Translations under genes and position numbers: made by a program
In this document: positions 9,912-21,990 of the stretch, piece after piece
Numbering within the stretch: the stretch's first letter is position 1
How the letters are laid out: each line of letters starts with the position of its first letter
Assembly: GCA_003313425.1 (NCBI GenBank)
Contig: NHZP01000025.1
Location: 558,001 to 622,000 of the forward strand
DNA length: 64,000 nucleotides
Origin: Pseudopyrenochaeta lycopersici
Taxonomy: Eukaryota; Ascomycota; Dothideomycetes; Pleosporales; Pseudopyrenochaetaceae
Direction: 5' to 3'
Notes under the pieces: generated by a model
What the model was told of the DNA's origin: nothing
Databases searched by the model: none
Seen by the model: the letters and a program-made list of their open reading frames with translations, nothing else

Positions 9912-12124
9912 ACGGATCAGGGCCTCTGTGTCGATGACGATTGATAGCAGATCGTGGTCAAGGATTCTCGCTGGAAACGGACCAAACGACAGTGTTTATG
10001 GCCAGCAGCCGCTGCGCAGTTGTGTTATACGAAACCTCTCACTGATCGCATTGAGTTTCCGCCGTAAACGGGCCGAAGTACCAGTAATGTCTACCAATTG
10101 GAGAGCGGCGTACCCCTTCATATACGGTGCCCGTCACGACCGTCGTGAAGTCCTTGTCTTTGTCTGCATCTTTGCGGCACAGCAGCATCATGCGTGACCT
10201 GATGATAGATGTGGCGGATTCAGCGAAACGCCACCTGCGTACGTTCTAGATCTTGACTCCGCAACTCGAAATTGGAGCCTATCTGTACGCCTGTTGTTGT
10301 TGCTCATGCGCACGACTTCCATTCGCCCGTTATGAGGACATGATTTCAAAGATGCGAAATTAGCAGGAGACGAATGAAGAATAAGGATATTCTAGAAGCA
10401 CTCAAGGACCGTATCCTCTTTCAAGTTTTTTTCAGGAACCTTTTGAGCATGCGCGCGGCTTGATAGATTGCGCGAAGTGCATTGGGGACCGACCGTGTCA
10501 AGCGACCAATAAACTCGATGGAGTCCGGGGAATCGCCGGTTGGTGCGCCATCACGGCTGGGGGGTAAGCACAGCCGCGTCCATGCGCCCAGATTGAGCAC
10601 GTCGTCGATCCCGCTGTGACTCAGCCGTACCCGAGAACGGCGTTCACGACCCACAAATTCATTTCCGCACATCCACAAGAACAGAACACCGCTGCTAATT
10701 GGTCGTCATAGCCCTACGAGACGCGCAGCTTGTTCGCCAAGCTGATTAGCGGAAGCTCAGGTGTGTCTGATATAAGACATGATTGGTTTGGCGCTTGTTA
10801 GTTCAGGGGCCAGAAAAGCGCGCGTGAAGTTGTCATGATCCACACACGCTCAGCAGACACGCCAGGAAGACCCACGTAAACCTAAAACCAACGTGCTGCT
10901 CTGCCTAGCGTGCTACGCCGCATTACCGCATATGTGTCTATACTGATGAAGCATACGCTCTACATTAGTGGGCCTTCCATTGTCGGCTTCGCCTCTGCCT
11001 TCCCGATCTGCACATGATGATGCACAGTAACCTAGTAAAAAGAACTTCGCATAACAGATGATTCTCCAATGGGGTCGGAGGGACGAGGGATACCCCCAAG
11101 CGATACGCTAATCGCGCAACGAATTGACCGAGGTCTGGCAATTCCAGCTGAACAATTGAATGAGAAGTGACACAAGAGGCGTTCAGCAGACCAGCATTAA
11201 CCACCGAGCAACGTTGATTGCGCCTTGACTACGCCGCAATCATAGGTGTGGATGTAGGGTAGGTCGGTATTTGGGTGGCACGGAAATGCTGCTCTAGCTC
11301 CTCGCAAAATGACGGCATCCTGCTGGAACGTCAGACTTCCGCAGAGGCACTCCCTGATGCACATGCGATTCATGGCCGCCACTCGTCTCAATGGTCGACC
11401 CCCGCTCTGTGGCGGGGAGTTCTCGCTAAGATACACTTGATACACTTTGGTCCAACGAAGAACACGTTTGGCAGCTGCAATCCAAAGATTCTTCGTCGAT
11501 ATAAAGAGAATCAACACCTGTGTCAGCATCAGCGTCAGCATCAGCAACTTGACGGTACAATGTTGGCCGGCAGAGCAGGCGACAATGGCGGGAGTACGAA
11601 TGAGAACAATCGCTCGCAATGAGCATCTCAAACATCGATGGCGGTGTCAATATCATCACGGTTACCAATGTCGGCTTGGAGAATCCCAGAGTGTACTGGT
11701 AGTCCGCAGTGCCACAAGCAGCGTTGGCAAATGCGCACTCACAGTGAGCAGACCGTCATCATCTTGTCTCTGGAAGCTCAGGTTAATAGAAATAATGCAT
11801 GGCTTTTGATGAACGATCCACTTCTCTGTCAGACCATATCTATCCAGCTGTGTCGGTTGTTTCTACAGATACTACCCCCACAAAGCGCACTTGAGCAGCG
11901 TCTCTGGCCTGGTCGGGCTTTCAGAGACCATCGCGGTGCGCGGTTGATGGGCATCCTTGCAGCAGACTGGCGCCAATTGATAACTTTGGAAGACTAGCAG
12001 CATCACGTCCGAGCAACGAAAGTGCCTCGCCATGCTAAAACCGAGAAATTGCTCTCCAGGTGAGTGTCTGGCAAGGAACTCTGGAAATGAACCGCTTTAA
12101 CGAAGAAAGCCAGATACTCCAGCC
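9912..12124. other. Region without a convincing gene
   Basis: Overlapping open frames up to 144 codons occur on both strands (for example 11197-11631 minus and 11447-11809 plus), but none shows a recognisable motif or splice pattern. Nothing here can be supported as a gene. Confidence 0.35.
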
Positions 12125-12577
12125 ATGACGAATCGACGCGAGGACTACCGGCATTTGTTAGATAGCCTTCTCGCCGCTGGCGACGCTGGGGAGCCACTCC
12201 AAGCCCAACATCTTCCCCATCTTCACAAAGCAAAAGCGCAGGTTGCACTCCCCGCCGTGCTTGTCCCAGGTTGCTTTCATGTGGCTGAGATAAGCTTCAA
12301 CGACCGGAAGATCCGTTACAAGGAAATCTTAAGCCAGGAAGAAGCTGGTAGTCGCAATAATCTTTCACTTCTGCCCGAAGCAAACGAGTACATCTCTACA
12401 CACTGGAGAAGTAATCTTCTACGACTCGAGCCCTCCCTCGTTAGACAAACGCGTCACCCGTCGGGCAATTGCACATGGTCCGTCTTTGAGCAGGGGCGGA
12501 ACATGGTTATGCGAACCGGGCATCCATCGGAGTTTATGGAGCTGGCCAGACAATGTGTTGTTATATACGATGACTAG
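12125..12577 (+). CDS. Uncharacterised open frame, 150 codons, low confidence
   Basis: An ATG-started frame of 150 codons (MTNRREDYRHLLDSLLAAGD...). No signal peptide, membrane segment or known domain was recognised. It is listed only because it is the longest continuous plus-strand frame from an ATG between 10 and 13 kb and has mixed composition. A chance frame is equally possible. Confidence 0.2.
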   Translation: MTNRREDYRHLLDSLLAAGDAGEPLQAQHLPHLHKAKAQVALPAVLVPGCFHVAEISFNDRKIRYKEILSQEEAGSRNNLSLLPEANEYISTHWRSNLLRLEPSLVRQTRHPSGNCTWSVFEQGRNMVMRTGHPSEFMELARQCVVIYDD

Positions 12578-13511
12578 ACGCAGCAGGTTGTAAGAAGCGA
12601 TGACCATGTACTTTCCTTCTCGACTAGGAGAGATGTCTCTCCTGTTGTGGCCAGACTAGCCAAACACCTCCCAAGTCATCCCCAGACATCTTTTCTAAAG
12701 AAGCGAACTCTAGTTGTATGTAGGCAAATGATCTATCAGGGCATCTAGGCGCAACCGTAATCGTTGGTGGGTGGCGGAAAACCAAGACCCAAAACATCCA
12801 TGGTCTTCTTGTGCTGCGCCATTTCTCCCAATGTGAGACTGTCTTCGTTGTCGCTTTTCTTATCCACTTCCAGCATCCTCAATATCGCATCGTCAATCGC
12901 ATCCTAATCGCATCCTAATCGCATCCTCAATCGCATCCCCAGTCATCTCGCCCATTCATGCGGCAATGCTTGATTTGCGCTGTGCAACGGCGTCCATCAT
13001 GTTTAGCATCGTCCAAGGAACGGTGTGACGTGCCTCTAGTGGTTCCGCAACATTCATACACATTGTGGACTGCTAACTTAGAGGCAACGAGTATATGGCC
13101 GTACGCGAGCCTGGAGCCTTGTCTCGCTGCCACTTCACGATGGATGTAGCGTCGTGGTGAGCGGAACAAGATGGAGATCTATCCGCTCTAGTGTCGCGCA
13201 CCACACCCTCAGACACTATAAGTTGGACCTAATGCTGTAGGGCCAGACCAGAGGCTGATATTAGCAGCTGTGTCAGTGCATCAGGTTATCTGATTTAGAG
13301 CTGATGTGGTAGTCGGTACCTGTAAAATTGATAAGCAATCATCATCAAGAGGTAGGTGAGACGTGTGCATCAGCGTCGTTGGATTGCGCCGTGCTGCTGG
13401 AGCGCATGGTAAGAATTACAAGCACCATAAATGTACGCAACAGTCGAATGCGAGTATATGAAGCGGCTATTATCCTTTCCTAAGCATCCCACTACTCCAT
13501 CTCACCCCGTC
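12578..13511. other. Non-coding stretch with a short minisatellite, upstream of the ferritin-like gene
   Basis: At about 12884-12945 an imperfect ATCGCATCC(T)A unit repeats four to five times. A TATATGA sequence at 13454-13460 lies about 55 bp before the ATG at 13512 and could be the core promoter of the downstream gene. The stretch CTTTCCTAAGCATCCCACTACTCCATCTCACC before the start is pyrimidine-rich, typical of fungal 5' leaders. Otherwise nothing was recognised. Confidence 0.45.
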
Positions 13512-15286
13512 ATGACTCAACCGTCTCTCCTGTTCGTGGCTAGCTCTCTGCTGAGCTACAGCACGGCCTTATCGGAGAGCCCCTCCATCGCGGAGTCTGT
13601 ACCTTCGACCTTTGAGCAGTATTGTTTTCCTAGGTCTGGCGGTCCGTTTCCTGCCGACAGCATATGGCCGTCCGTTACGATGATCTACAGTGGTATCACA
13701 CTGACTACCACCCCCATCACGGTCACCATGAGCGATGCCATCCCTACCATAGCACCTGTAGCCTCAATCCAGCAGCCTCGATATCAGTGGATCTGAAAAT
13801 CTGAATGCTGCACCCAGGCGTGCCCACGAGCACATTGGTAGCGAGCTTCAGTGAGAGTTCGGCAAGCTTTGAGACTGCCTCGCTGAGCCTTGCTTCTGAT
13901 CAGGACGCGTCGTTTCGCAGCTCTCTTGCTTCAGTTGTTGGTCAAAGCACGACTACCACGACTTCAATTCTGGCATTTAGCAGCATTTCTGTGACCGCAA
14001 GCCCTGCGACGATCGTGGGTCCTGGCAACAGCCTTGCCACAGAACCTGGTATGACCGTCGGTCGAAATACGACTGACACGAGTCGTAATGGATGGGCAGC
14101 AAGCACTCAAGCCTTTTCCACAGCACTCACGGGTACTGGACTCGGTCGTAGCGCATCGGGGTCTTCCCTTGCTTGGACAGCTAATAGCAGGGGCTCTATG
14201 AATGACTGCCATCAGTGATGCTTCATCATTCAACAGTGTCCCCACACAGACAGCCCGCGGTACATACTCTAGCTCGATAGAACAAGAAGAAGGATCAGCC
14301 TCTGCAGGCCTCTCTCTGCCGACGGGGCAGTCATCTGTCCCGATGTTCAGCAATGGGAATGCAACGATAGCCCTATCTCCGCCGGCTGTAGACGCCCTCC
14401 AATTGGCCCAATTTATGAAGAACTTGGGTGTTTCGATGTTTAACGCAAGCAGATTATATGCCACGCGGTGGACTGAGAACCGAAATGATGCTTCCATGCT
14501 GGCAAAGTTGATTAGTGACATTTCTATGGTAAGTCATGCTACCTTCGTGCTATTCTACCCAGCATCCACTTACTTACGCGATTGAAACAGCAAGACCAAA
14601 CGCAGTTGAACACTTTGCGCGACCTGCTTCATCGATCAGGTGGCCGAGATGTGCCCGCTTGTCGCTATCTCCTCCCTAGCAACGCTACCGAGTTAGTTTT
14701 GCTTATGGGCGCTTTGAAATCTGTCGAGCTAGGTGTCTTCATGTCTCTGTCAGAATCGCTGCCTCCCTCAGACACTTCAGCCAGCATTCTGCTGTCCAGC
14801 ATCGCCAGTGTCGCTGCCAAACAGAATGCCCTCCTCCGTACTTACACAAACCGTAACGCTAGTATAGAATCATTCGACACCCCTTCATCAGACACGTGGG
14901 CATATAATGTTGCTCTCGAGTTCGTTCAGCCAGGATCGTGCACCCTCGAACTACCCCTTCCCATCTTGCCGATGCTCACCATGAACAACAAGACTGCTGG
15001 ACATGCGAGTCCTGGCGCTAACGCCACATTCAGCTGGGATGCCGCTGGCAGATCTGCCGCTTCTCGGTCGGGCAAGCCGTTGTTCGTAGCATGGGTCAAT
15101 CAGGTGGGTCTCCCAGTGTTTACCTCATTGACGACATTGGGAGATGGAATGGGGACAACACGTGTACCGCTGGGGCTTTCTGGAACGGCATTTGCGGTAC
15201 TTACAGCACAGCCAGGACTCACAACTATCGATGAATTGACAGACGCTACACTCGCTGGCCCAGTCGTTGTCAGTCTTCAATTGTGA
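13512..15286 (+). CDS. Secreted Ser/Thr-rich protein with a ferritin-like (Rds1-type) domain; gene model uncertain
   Basis: The ATG at 13512 opens a signal peptide (MTQPSLLFVASSLLSYSTALS). A long Ser/Thr-rich low-complexity segment follows (13805-14200). The ferritin-like helical domain starts near 14400 with LQLAQFMKNLGVSMFNASRL, then QTQLNTLRDLLHRSGG, CRYLLPSN and SVAAKQNALLRTYTNRN. This order matches the fungal ferritin-like/Rds1 stress-protein family. One intron is clear: 14529-14590, GTAAGT to CAG, phase 0. A probable intron from a GTATCA donor near 13692 to CAG at about 13814 links the first two frames. Between about 14050 and 14255 the frame changes again, either by an intron I could not fix or by a frameshift. 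The end is FTSLTTLGDG...VVVSLQL with stop at 15284. The family is usually extracellular or wall-associated, and its metal-binding activity is unproven. Confidence 0.65.
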
Positions 15287-15682
15287 TGCGTGCTCTAAGC
15301 TGCGTCTGTTACTGGCATTAGCATACGATCCGATGGCGGCGGCATATCTTTTTCTAGCAATAGGTGCACGCGCCGAATGTCTACAGCATACTTCATCCCT
15401 ACGTACTTCGCAACCGATGGTGCTGCTAGATCCGGGGTGCTCTCAATAGCGACGGTGCAAGTATTTCGGAACCCTGCTTGGGATGGACAACCTTGTGTAG
15501 TAATCAGACTTGTGAAGGAACCAGTGAACGAACAACTCTGGTTCAGAGGATGCTTCCACGTGTCACGCAGTCTAGATTGGACGACTTTACTCAACACTAA
15601 ATCGATGATGTGTGTTGAATAAAGTTTGGCTGCTGAAAAGGTTTCGTAGACAAATCGGAATGGTGCTATTCATGTTGGTTAG
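15287..15682. other. Downstream flank of the ferritin-like gene, no gene seen
   Basis: Short overlapping frames on both strands without domains. It ends at the target duplication of the solo LTR. Confidence 0.4.
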
Positions 15683-15929
15683 TGTCAGATAAAATGCGTT
15701 ATCTGGCGCGATGGATTATAGTTGAACGCGATAATCGAGTGGGTGGTCAAAAAATGATTATTGTTGTGTCTGTCTTTTTGTTCCTTGCTATTTTGTCCTT
15801 TTTATCTAGTGTGTGTGTGCCAAGTGGTTACACCCGAGCTCTGTACTACAAAGCAGTATCGCGTACCCTCGCTGCTGTGCTGTAGATCTAACAGCATACT
15901 CTTTCCGGGCACGCACCTTGTATCTGACA
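15683..15929 (-). mobile_element. Solo LTR of a Copia-type retrotransposon
   Basis: A 247-bp segment with perfect 9-bp ends TGTCAGATA...TATCTGACA, flanked by the 5-bp duplication GTTAG (15678-15682 and 15930-15934). The right 130 bp contains the block CCAAGTGGTTACACCCGAGC ... ACCCTCGCTGCTGTGCTGTA ... CTTTCCGGGCACGCACCTTG. That block is shared with the LTRs at 34428-34844 and 44760-44986. By comparison with the element at 34.4 kb, the shared block is the U3 side and the orientation is minus. No internal sequence remains, so it is a recombination relic. Confidence 0.85.
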
Positions 15930-15934
15930 GTTAG

Positions 15935-17081
15935 CAAGGAAAATGGACTCTCTCTGCAGGTTGAAGTGTGGCCGAAAGTGACAATAATTATGACACATTG
16001 TAATAAACATGGTCTGTAAGCTTCCAAGCTTGTCGGATGTACTGGAGTGAAGGTGTCAGATTAGAGGCATAAAAGTTGAAGTACAAGAATACTGCATCGT
16101 CGACAGTATCACCTATGTATCACCGATGTATCAGGTCTGTGTTTAAAGAAGAGAGAGAACAGAACCAACGAAAAACACAATCAATACAATGATGATCAAC
16201 ACATAATCCATTATGGCAATCACCAATTTCTGCTAAGCGCATTTCAGCATTTTATCTGACAGAAGGACGTACCCACTGTAGCAGGCATGGACTAATTATA
16301 CACAAGGGAGCGAGCGAATGGCATAAACGGCGGAATTGCTGGAGCCAGTGTCACATGCGAGGCTCGAAACAAGGTATTCGTCAGGTCGTCACCACGCTTC
16401 TTTATGCTTGATAAGAATCTGTGTAAGCATCTATGCTTGAGCCTTGATTATCAGTTTGTGGGGATTCGTGTCCTATTTGGCCTTGGGAACACAGGTATTG
16501 GTGCCCTGCAAAGATGCTACGAAATTATACTTGTTAGCATGTGGTGTTGATGAGCGCCAGTAAATGCGAGATGCTGCCGAGTAATACCTAGCCACGATCG
16601 TGTGGTAGCGGGAAAATCAGCACAAGCAGGCGGTACAACATTGCTGCGCAGACGCGTTACAATACACTCTACCGGTCAAGGTAAAGCTGTACCCTCACTC
16701 GTTCCAGAAAAGTGTGCGTCAGTCAGGGATGGGCAAAGTTGAAAGGTGGAGAAGTACTCTTTGATGAGAACCTATGGGTGCACAACTTATCTCAAGTGAT
16801 GAATCAATAAGTACAAGAACGCCATCATGCTACAAACGTGGCAAGCCGAGCAGTGACTGCAGGCTTGATTACTGCACAACTGTGCCTGCATCATTCTGAC
16901 CCCTCTTGCTCAGAAATCTCCCATGTGCTGACGTTGCCGTTTGAGCCAGTCTTGCATCGACGTGACCAATCAAGTGGAGACCAAAGTAGAGCTAGCATAG
17001 AGGATGTACAAAGTCAGCAGAGCCGTCCCCGATAGCCTAAGATGCATGTTAGTCGTGAGAGTTGAGCAGAATGTTTCGTCC
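15935..17081. other. Region without a recognisable gene
   Basis: About 1.1 kb with a 65-codon frame only. No repeat or RNA gene was recognised. It is the 3' flank of the minus-strand transporter gene. Confidence 0.4.
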
Positions 17082-18616
17082 TTACCAGTCATCACCAGCT
17101 GTTTGGATGGTGTAGATGGGTAAGAGGACAGCCATACCGAGTATCGCAATCTGGAAATTGTTCAAGAACATGATGTCTACTCCCGAGTTAGTGACCCAGC
17201 CAAAAAGAATGGAAGCAGGTACCACGAAACAAAGCAACCGGAAGGTCGTTGTCATCGCTCCACAAACTACTTGACCAGAATCCAGGCCGGATGAGCACCA
17301 ACGGCCGTGCAGGTACATAGCGCTGAGCCCAGCTGAGGTTATGAAGGAGGGAGCGACAAGGTAACCAACATGCAGTGGAGATTTCCAACTCGTCACATCG
17401 GTGGGCGAAATTGCATTGACTAGGTAGAAGCATGAGCCGAGACTCGCTCCACATGAGAGCAGCAATATGACTGTTGTGAGAGCACTGTCCCAGAGCTTGC
17501 GATTGTTGCCCACGGAGTCGGACGCATTTGGTAAAAGTAAGCGTTCACAAAGCCATTCTTCCCTTTGGACCTGAATTCGATGAGCCATGGCGGATGTGAT
17601 GCGCCTGCTCATTCCACGATTGAGGGGTTTGGTACCGTCTTTGATATCCTGAGGGTAGACCATCCTTAGCAGTCCACGTGCCTGGAGCGGATAGCTGATG
17701 TGTATTTGGCAGAGGAAGACGAGGTGGCACACGAACAGCAGCGACAACAGTACGGCGGTAATGTGACCGTTGCGTGAACCAATGTCAACATCTCCTGCAT
17801 CTATAGTAAGTGTGCTGTGCGGCGCGTAAGATTGAAGATTCCTACCTCCCAAGCCAGTGCCGAAGACTGAAAGGCCCAGTGACAAAGCAACGCAAAAAGG
17901 TATCACGCGGCAATGCATTGATGCCAACAGCAATGGATAGCTTGTTTCACGGATGTGATGGCCTCCATGGATGAAGCAGATGCCGAGTAAGAGCAGATGA
18001 TTGATGGCAACTGTGCCTATCACGAAGGCTTGCACAATATTGGCCTGGCCCTTCCAGACTGCGATAACGGCGAGGGAAGCTTCCGTCCAGTTGCTATAGG
18101 CATGAACAAAACGTTGGCCAAGATTGGGAGGTGTCGGCTTACCTGAGAAGTGCCTCAAAAAGTATCGCGCAATTTGAGCGTTTGCGGTGTAGAAGGATTA
18201 CGACGAGCTCTAGTACAACGAGCTTCTGTACCGTTGTTGTGGTTAGAACGGCCAGCAGAGCGAAACAAAATCGAGTTGTGGAACTCGCGGATGAGACAGA
18301 GAGCACGAATGAGACGACAAAGACTACGGTAGCTGTGAAGCAAAGGAACCAGAACGATGCTCGCGCTGGTAAGTGTTCTGCTGGCCTATGCCACACGCGT
18401 CGCAAAAGCGTACGTAATTTCCGCATCGGTATGCAACAACCGAACATGACTTGGAAATCGCCTTTTCGGACGCCTTATATTGAAGTTTGCGCAGAGAGGG
18501 ACTTCTACTTCGCTGTCGGTTACCATTTGCTGTAAGGAAAGTACCACAATCGCTTTCGGCATAAGCAATAGCGAATGATGCGAAAGATGGTGCTGATGTT
18601 TTAGCCTAATGGTCAT
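17082..18616 (-). CDS. CaCA-superfamily (Ca2+/H+ exchanger-like) membrane protein, possibly degenerate
   Basis: The main exon runs 18093 down to 17082 and is open throughout. An optional 45-bp in-frame intron (17801-17845, GTAGGA to TATAG) may be removed. A 49-bp intron (18094-18142, GTAAGC to TATAG) joins it in phase 2 to an upstream hydrophobic exon (LFEALL|SNWTEASLAVIAVWKGQ). That joint resembles the first alpha repeat of cation/H+ antiporters (GNxxE ... IALxKGQxxxVQxSLIGS), followed by VIGTVAINHLLLLGICFIHG. The C-terminal half has four to five hydrophobic segments and ends with IYTIQTAGDDW, like the family's C-terminus. The conserved Gly-Asn of the alpha-1 motif is Ser-Asn, and the alpha-2 GNxxE motif is not recognisable (PSFITSAG). 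Transport may therefore be lost or altered. The 5' exons are uncertain; a further minus-strand frame from 18616 with a GTACGC donor may be the first exon. Confidence 0.5.
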
Positions 18617-18715
18617 GTAACATCATCTTCATCGGAGAGAGACCAGTAAGCACCAAGATAGGTCTATATCTATTCATCTTGTCGGGCTATTCGTCCGCAA
18701 TCATTTGTGTGTAAG

Positions 18716-21684
18716 CAGGGTAGTAGGTAACTTATATAACATAATTGGAAGGGCAGTTCCAGTTATATAATAACCGCTTGAGGGCAGTTATATTATGTTA
18801 TATAGTTACCTAAAATGCCAAGACTGGGTTAGTAAGCCCTTCGAAAAAGTGAGATGAATGCATGAAGCTCAAAATAGGTGCCAATATTTATATAAACTTC
18901 TTTATTAGGAAGTCTCCGCCGATGTAGAGAGACTTAGGAGGCCTTCTAGCACCGGCACGGCCGCCGTAGCTTCATCTCTCATTGCATTACTCTCCTCCAG
19001 CACCTCCCTAGCCAAATCACCTGCCATTGTCCTTCCGTCCCTAGCTGTTAATCTAATCCAGCTCTTCAAACACTCACTCTGCTCAACAACCTCAGCGCCA
19101 AGTTGGTGTCGCTCCCATGTTATTGTACGCCTGGCTCCGGAGAATACGCGTTCGCTTTCGGCCGACATCGCTGGGATAGAGAGGAGATCGATCGCCATGC
19201 GTGAGAGGCGTGGGAAGTTCTTACGCTGGGTAGGTTCGAGCCACCAATCAAGGGCAGAGCCAGCAATACTCGGTATGGGGTTGCCCTATAAGAGAAAGAT
19301 GTTAGTAAAAGTTGTAGGCAGCAAGATCCTATAAGAATCACCTCAATAAACTGCTTAAACTCATCTGATGATGTAGACCTAGCCATCTCCCTTTCAAATC
19401 GGTGTCGTTCAAGGGCATTGGTAATGGACTCTGGGTCAATTGGCGTTGAAGCTTCACATGGAATAGCCACAAACTTATATTCCTTCATCCACAATCTCCG
19501 TACGGCGTCAATTGCCCGATCCATCGTACCTGGGTAAACTTCTTCAACAGCTTTCCACTCATCCTCAAGATATCGTCTCCGGAAGGTAGGATTAAGAAGC
19601 AGTGCGCCAGCGTATGCAGGTGTTCGATCGGTAAGTTTGTAATACTTGTCAAATGCGAACCACATGGACAAAAGCGATGCAGAGAGGTTGGTGTCGGCCG
19701 TATGCTCGCTCTGCTTCGTTTTAATATGGCTGATAAGGTAATCCATTGACTCTAGCACCTGATCGAGCGTCGCATTATCCCGTTCGAGAATGGCGGTAGT
19801 GTCGCGAAAGGGCTTTAAAATATCCCTCGTCTCCTTCAAGCTCTCCCACTCATCGCGATCGATAAAGTTCTTCTGCATATCATCCCAGTTCTTATCAATA
19901 AAGACTCTTACGTAGTTCTCTAGTTGAATTGCCGCCTCCAACATTGTTAGCCATGAATTCCAGCGCGTATCATTGTCCCGGGGGAGGATTCTTCCAGCTA
20001 GTTCAACAAATCTTTGATACCGACATGGTGAGCGACGGAGCCATACAGCGACGTTGTGGATCTTTCCTAGTGGACCAAACTTTCTCCACTCTTCCTGAGT
20101 AGTCTCATTCTGATCATACTCGTCCTCTGAGTGAAGTCCAAGCCTCTCTTCCTCTTGCCGAAGCTCCTCTGCTGCCTTAATAGCTAGCTCTACCGCATCT
20201 TTATTCCTTGTAAAGAGGAAGGCTTGGCAAGCCAAGTTAAGAATATGACCCATACATCGAATTCGGTGTTGCTGAGCGCCCCAGTGTTGGAAGCGACGAG
20301 CGAGAAGGCGGCAAATCTTATCATTTGAACCGTGGTTGTCTCCTGTATATAGGCAATTAGCCATTAAATAGACTTCGAAGGGTTTTATTATTAGATTTAA
20401 TGCCTACCAGTAATATAACCTAACCGTTCTTCGTTAATCTCGTACTCCTGCAGGACTTTAAAGAATATTTGCTCCTGTTCGTCAGCACCATGACCATCCT
20501 TGTGCTCACGAAGAGCTAATGTAGCCTTCTGCAACCTCCCTAGCTTGTCCACAAAGTGAGCCGTAATCGCCTGGTAGTGGCTCTTGTTTGGTGAGGTCCA
20601 AATATCCGTAGTAAAGTGTATTTTAGAGAGCGATTCAGCAAGCTTTTGCTTAATAACTTCCTTTTGAACTTTATATGTCTTTCCTAGCAGCTTTCTAACA
20701 GACCAGCGAGACTTTTTAACCGGACCGTCGCGCTCAACCAGTGTGTAATTTGATATCTTCATGAGGAGGTGGAACTCAGGCCACTCGACTATCGTGTGAG
20801 GGAGGTTGTGGTTGACTATCATCATAACCAGTACGTTTAGCCAGTCAGCTTGGTTCACCGAATCGCGAAGAACTCGAGCCTTTAGGGCCTCCGCTGTACT
20901 CTCTGCACGCTGTTGCTGGATGTTAAAGCTAGCAGCGAGGCGATTCGACTCCTCTTCCACCTTTGGTTTCTTATTCGATAAAATATGCAGGCCGTGAGTT
21001 GTCCGGAGATGCAGGCGGAAGGCAGTTGCACTAGTAAGTCCCTTTCTACACCGCCTGCAGTAAAAGATCTCTTGATTCGAGTTGCCACGCTGTGGTTTGC
21101 CTTCAGGAGGCTCATCTAATGCAAAGCTCCAAAGTTCATCTGCCTCCCGTGCTCTCCGGCGCCTTTTTTGTGGTATACCGGCTTGGTGGTGCGTGTCCTT
21201 GCGGGCAAGCGTTAAGTCGTCAAAGTCGCGCGAATCAAGCTCGGAGATCGTTGAGAGTTCTTCGCTGGCTTCTTCTTGGGCTCGTCGAGAAGCCCTAGTT
21301 GTTCTTTGGGTGCTATCCATAGTGTATTTGAAAATGCAGGGAGGGACCAAAAAGATGTGGATGGCAGAGTGCAGATGTTACCTTTTTGGCAGGGCTCAGG
21401 GGTCGGTACGGGACATAGAGCCCCCAAGCGACGCGCGCACAGGCGGAATATGTTTAAAACTAGCCCCTTTTGTAGGTAAAATGGGCTCGAGCGTCCTTGA
21501 TTTACCTGGCAACTTTGACACCTCACATCTCCATGCAGCGGCCAGCAACACCAAAAGATACTGTAGAGTTATATAACTATATAACTTAGGCAACATAACT
21601 GCCTGAGGCAGTTACAGTTATGTATTATGTAGTTATCTAACAATATAACTATATAATATAACATAATTATTACCTACATGCCTG
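18716..21684 (-). mobile_element. hAT1: complete hAT transposon with perfect 8-bp target duplication
   Basis: A 2969-bp element. Its ends are CAGGGTAGTAGGTAA (left) and CAGGCATGTAGGTAA (right, other strand). The 8-mer TGTGTAAG flanks it on both sides (18708-18715 and 21685-21692). Both ends are rich in AGTTATATAAC-like motifs, probably subterminal binding repeats. It carries one intact intron-containing transposase on the minus strand, so it may be autonomous. Confidence 0.9.
18905..21320 (-). CDS. hAT1 transposase, intact, 764 aa
   Basis: Three exons, 20408-21320, 19342-20342 and 18905-19285, separated by introns of 65 bp (GTAGGC/CAG) and 56 bp (GTGATT/TAG), give 765 codons including the stop. 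The start MDSTQRTTRASRRAQ at 21320 is the first ATG with a basic N-terminus. A BED/C2H2-type finger lies at residues 88-109 (C88, C91, H104, H109). The RNase-H-like core is marked by IHFTTDIWTSPNKSHY, YITGDNHGSNDK, RIRCMGHILNLACQAFL and RDNDTRWNSW. The C-terminal hAT dimerisation domain is LSRMAIDLLSIPAMSAESER followed by VFSGARRT. No stops or frameshifts were seen. The protein is expected to bind the element ends and catalyse cut-and-paste transposition in the nucleus. It is one of the two uninterrupted hAT transposases in the window. Confidence 0.9.
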
Positions 21685-21990
21685 TGTGTAAGCATATTCC
21701 GCTGAACTGTGGAAACCTCGCGTGGCAGAGCATACTTACGACTTTCCACGAATACGAAAAGAGGTGATGAAAGGCCGCGGTTAGGTTTTCCAGTACAAAT
21801 GATGCGAGGGCATGGGAGACTCTCGTCGTGGACTGAAACATGTCAGATTGGTCTTGCGTCATTGAAAAAGGTATCGTGGGTTCGGAATCATGCAGTCACT
21901 AGGGATGCGCCCTGTCACAGGCAACGTGTCTTTGTAAGTAGATACATAGAAGGCTGTCAGAGAGTTCAATGTTCGGTCTGTATTGTGATC

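Noticed and set aside
11197..11809. Overlapping frames of 115-144 codons on both strands
   Set aside because: No domain, no splice structure, and several frames compete equally.
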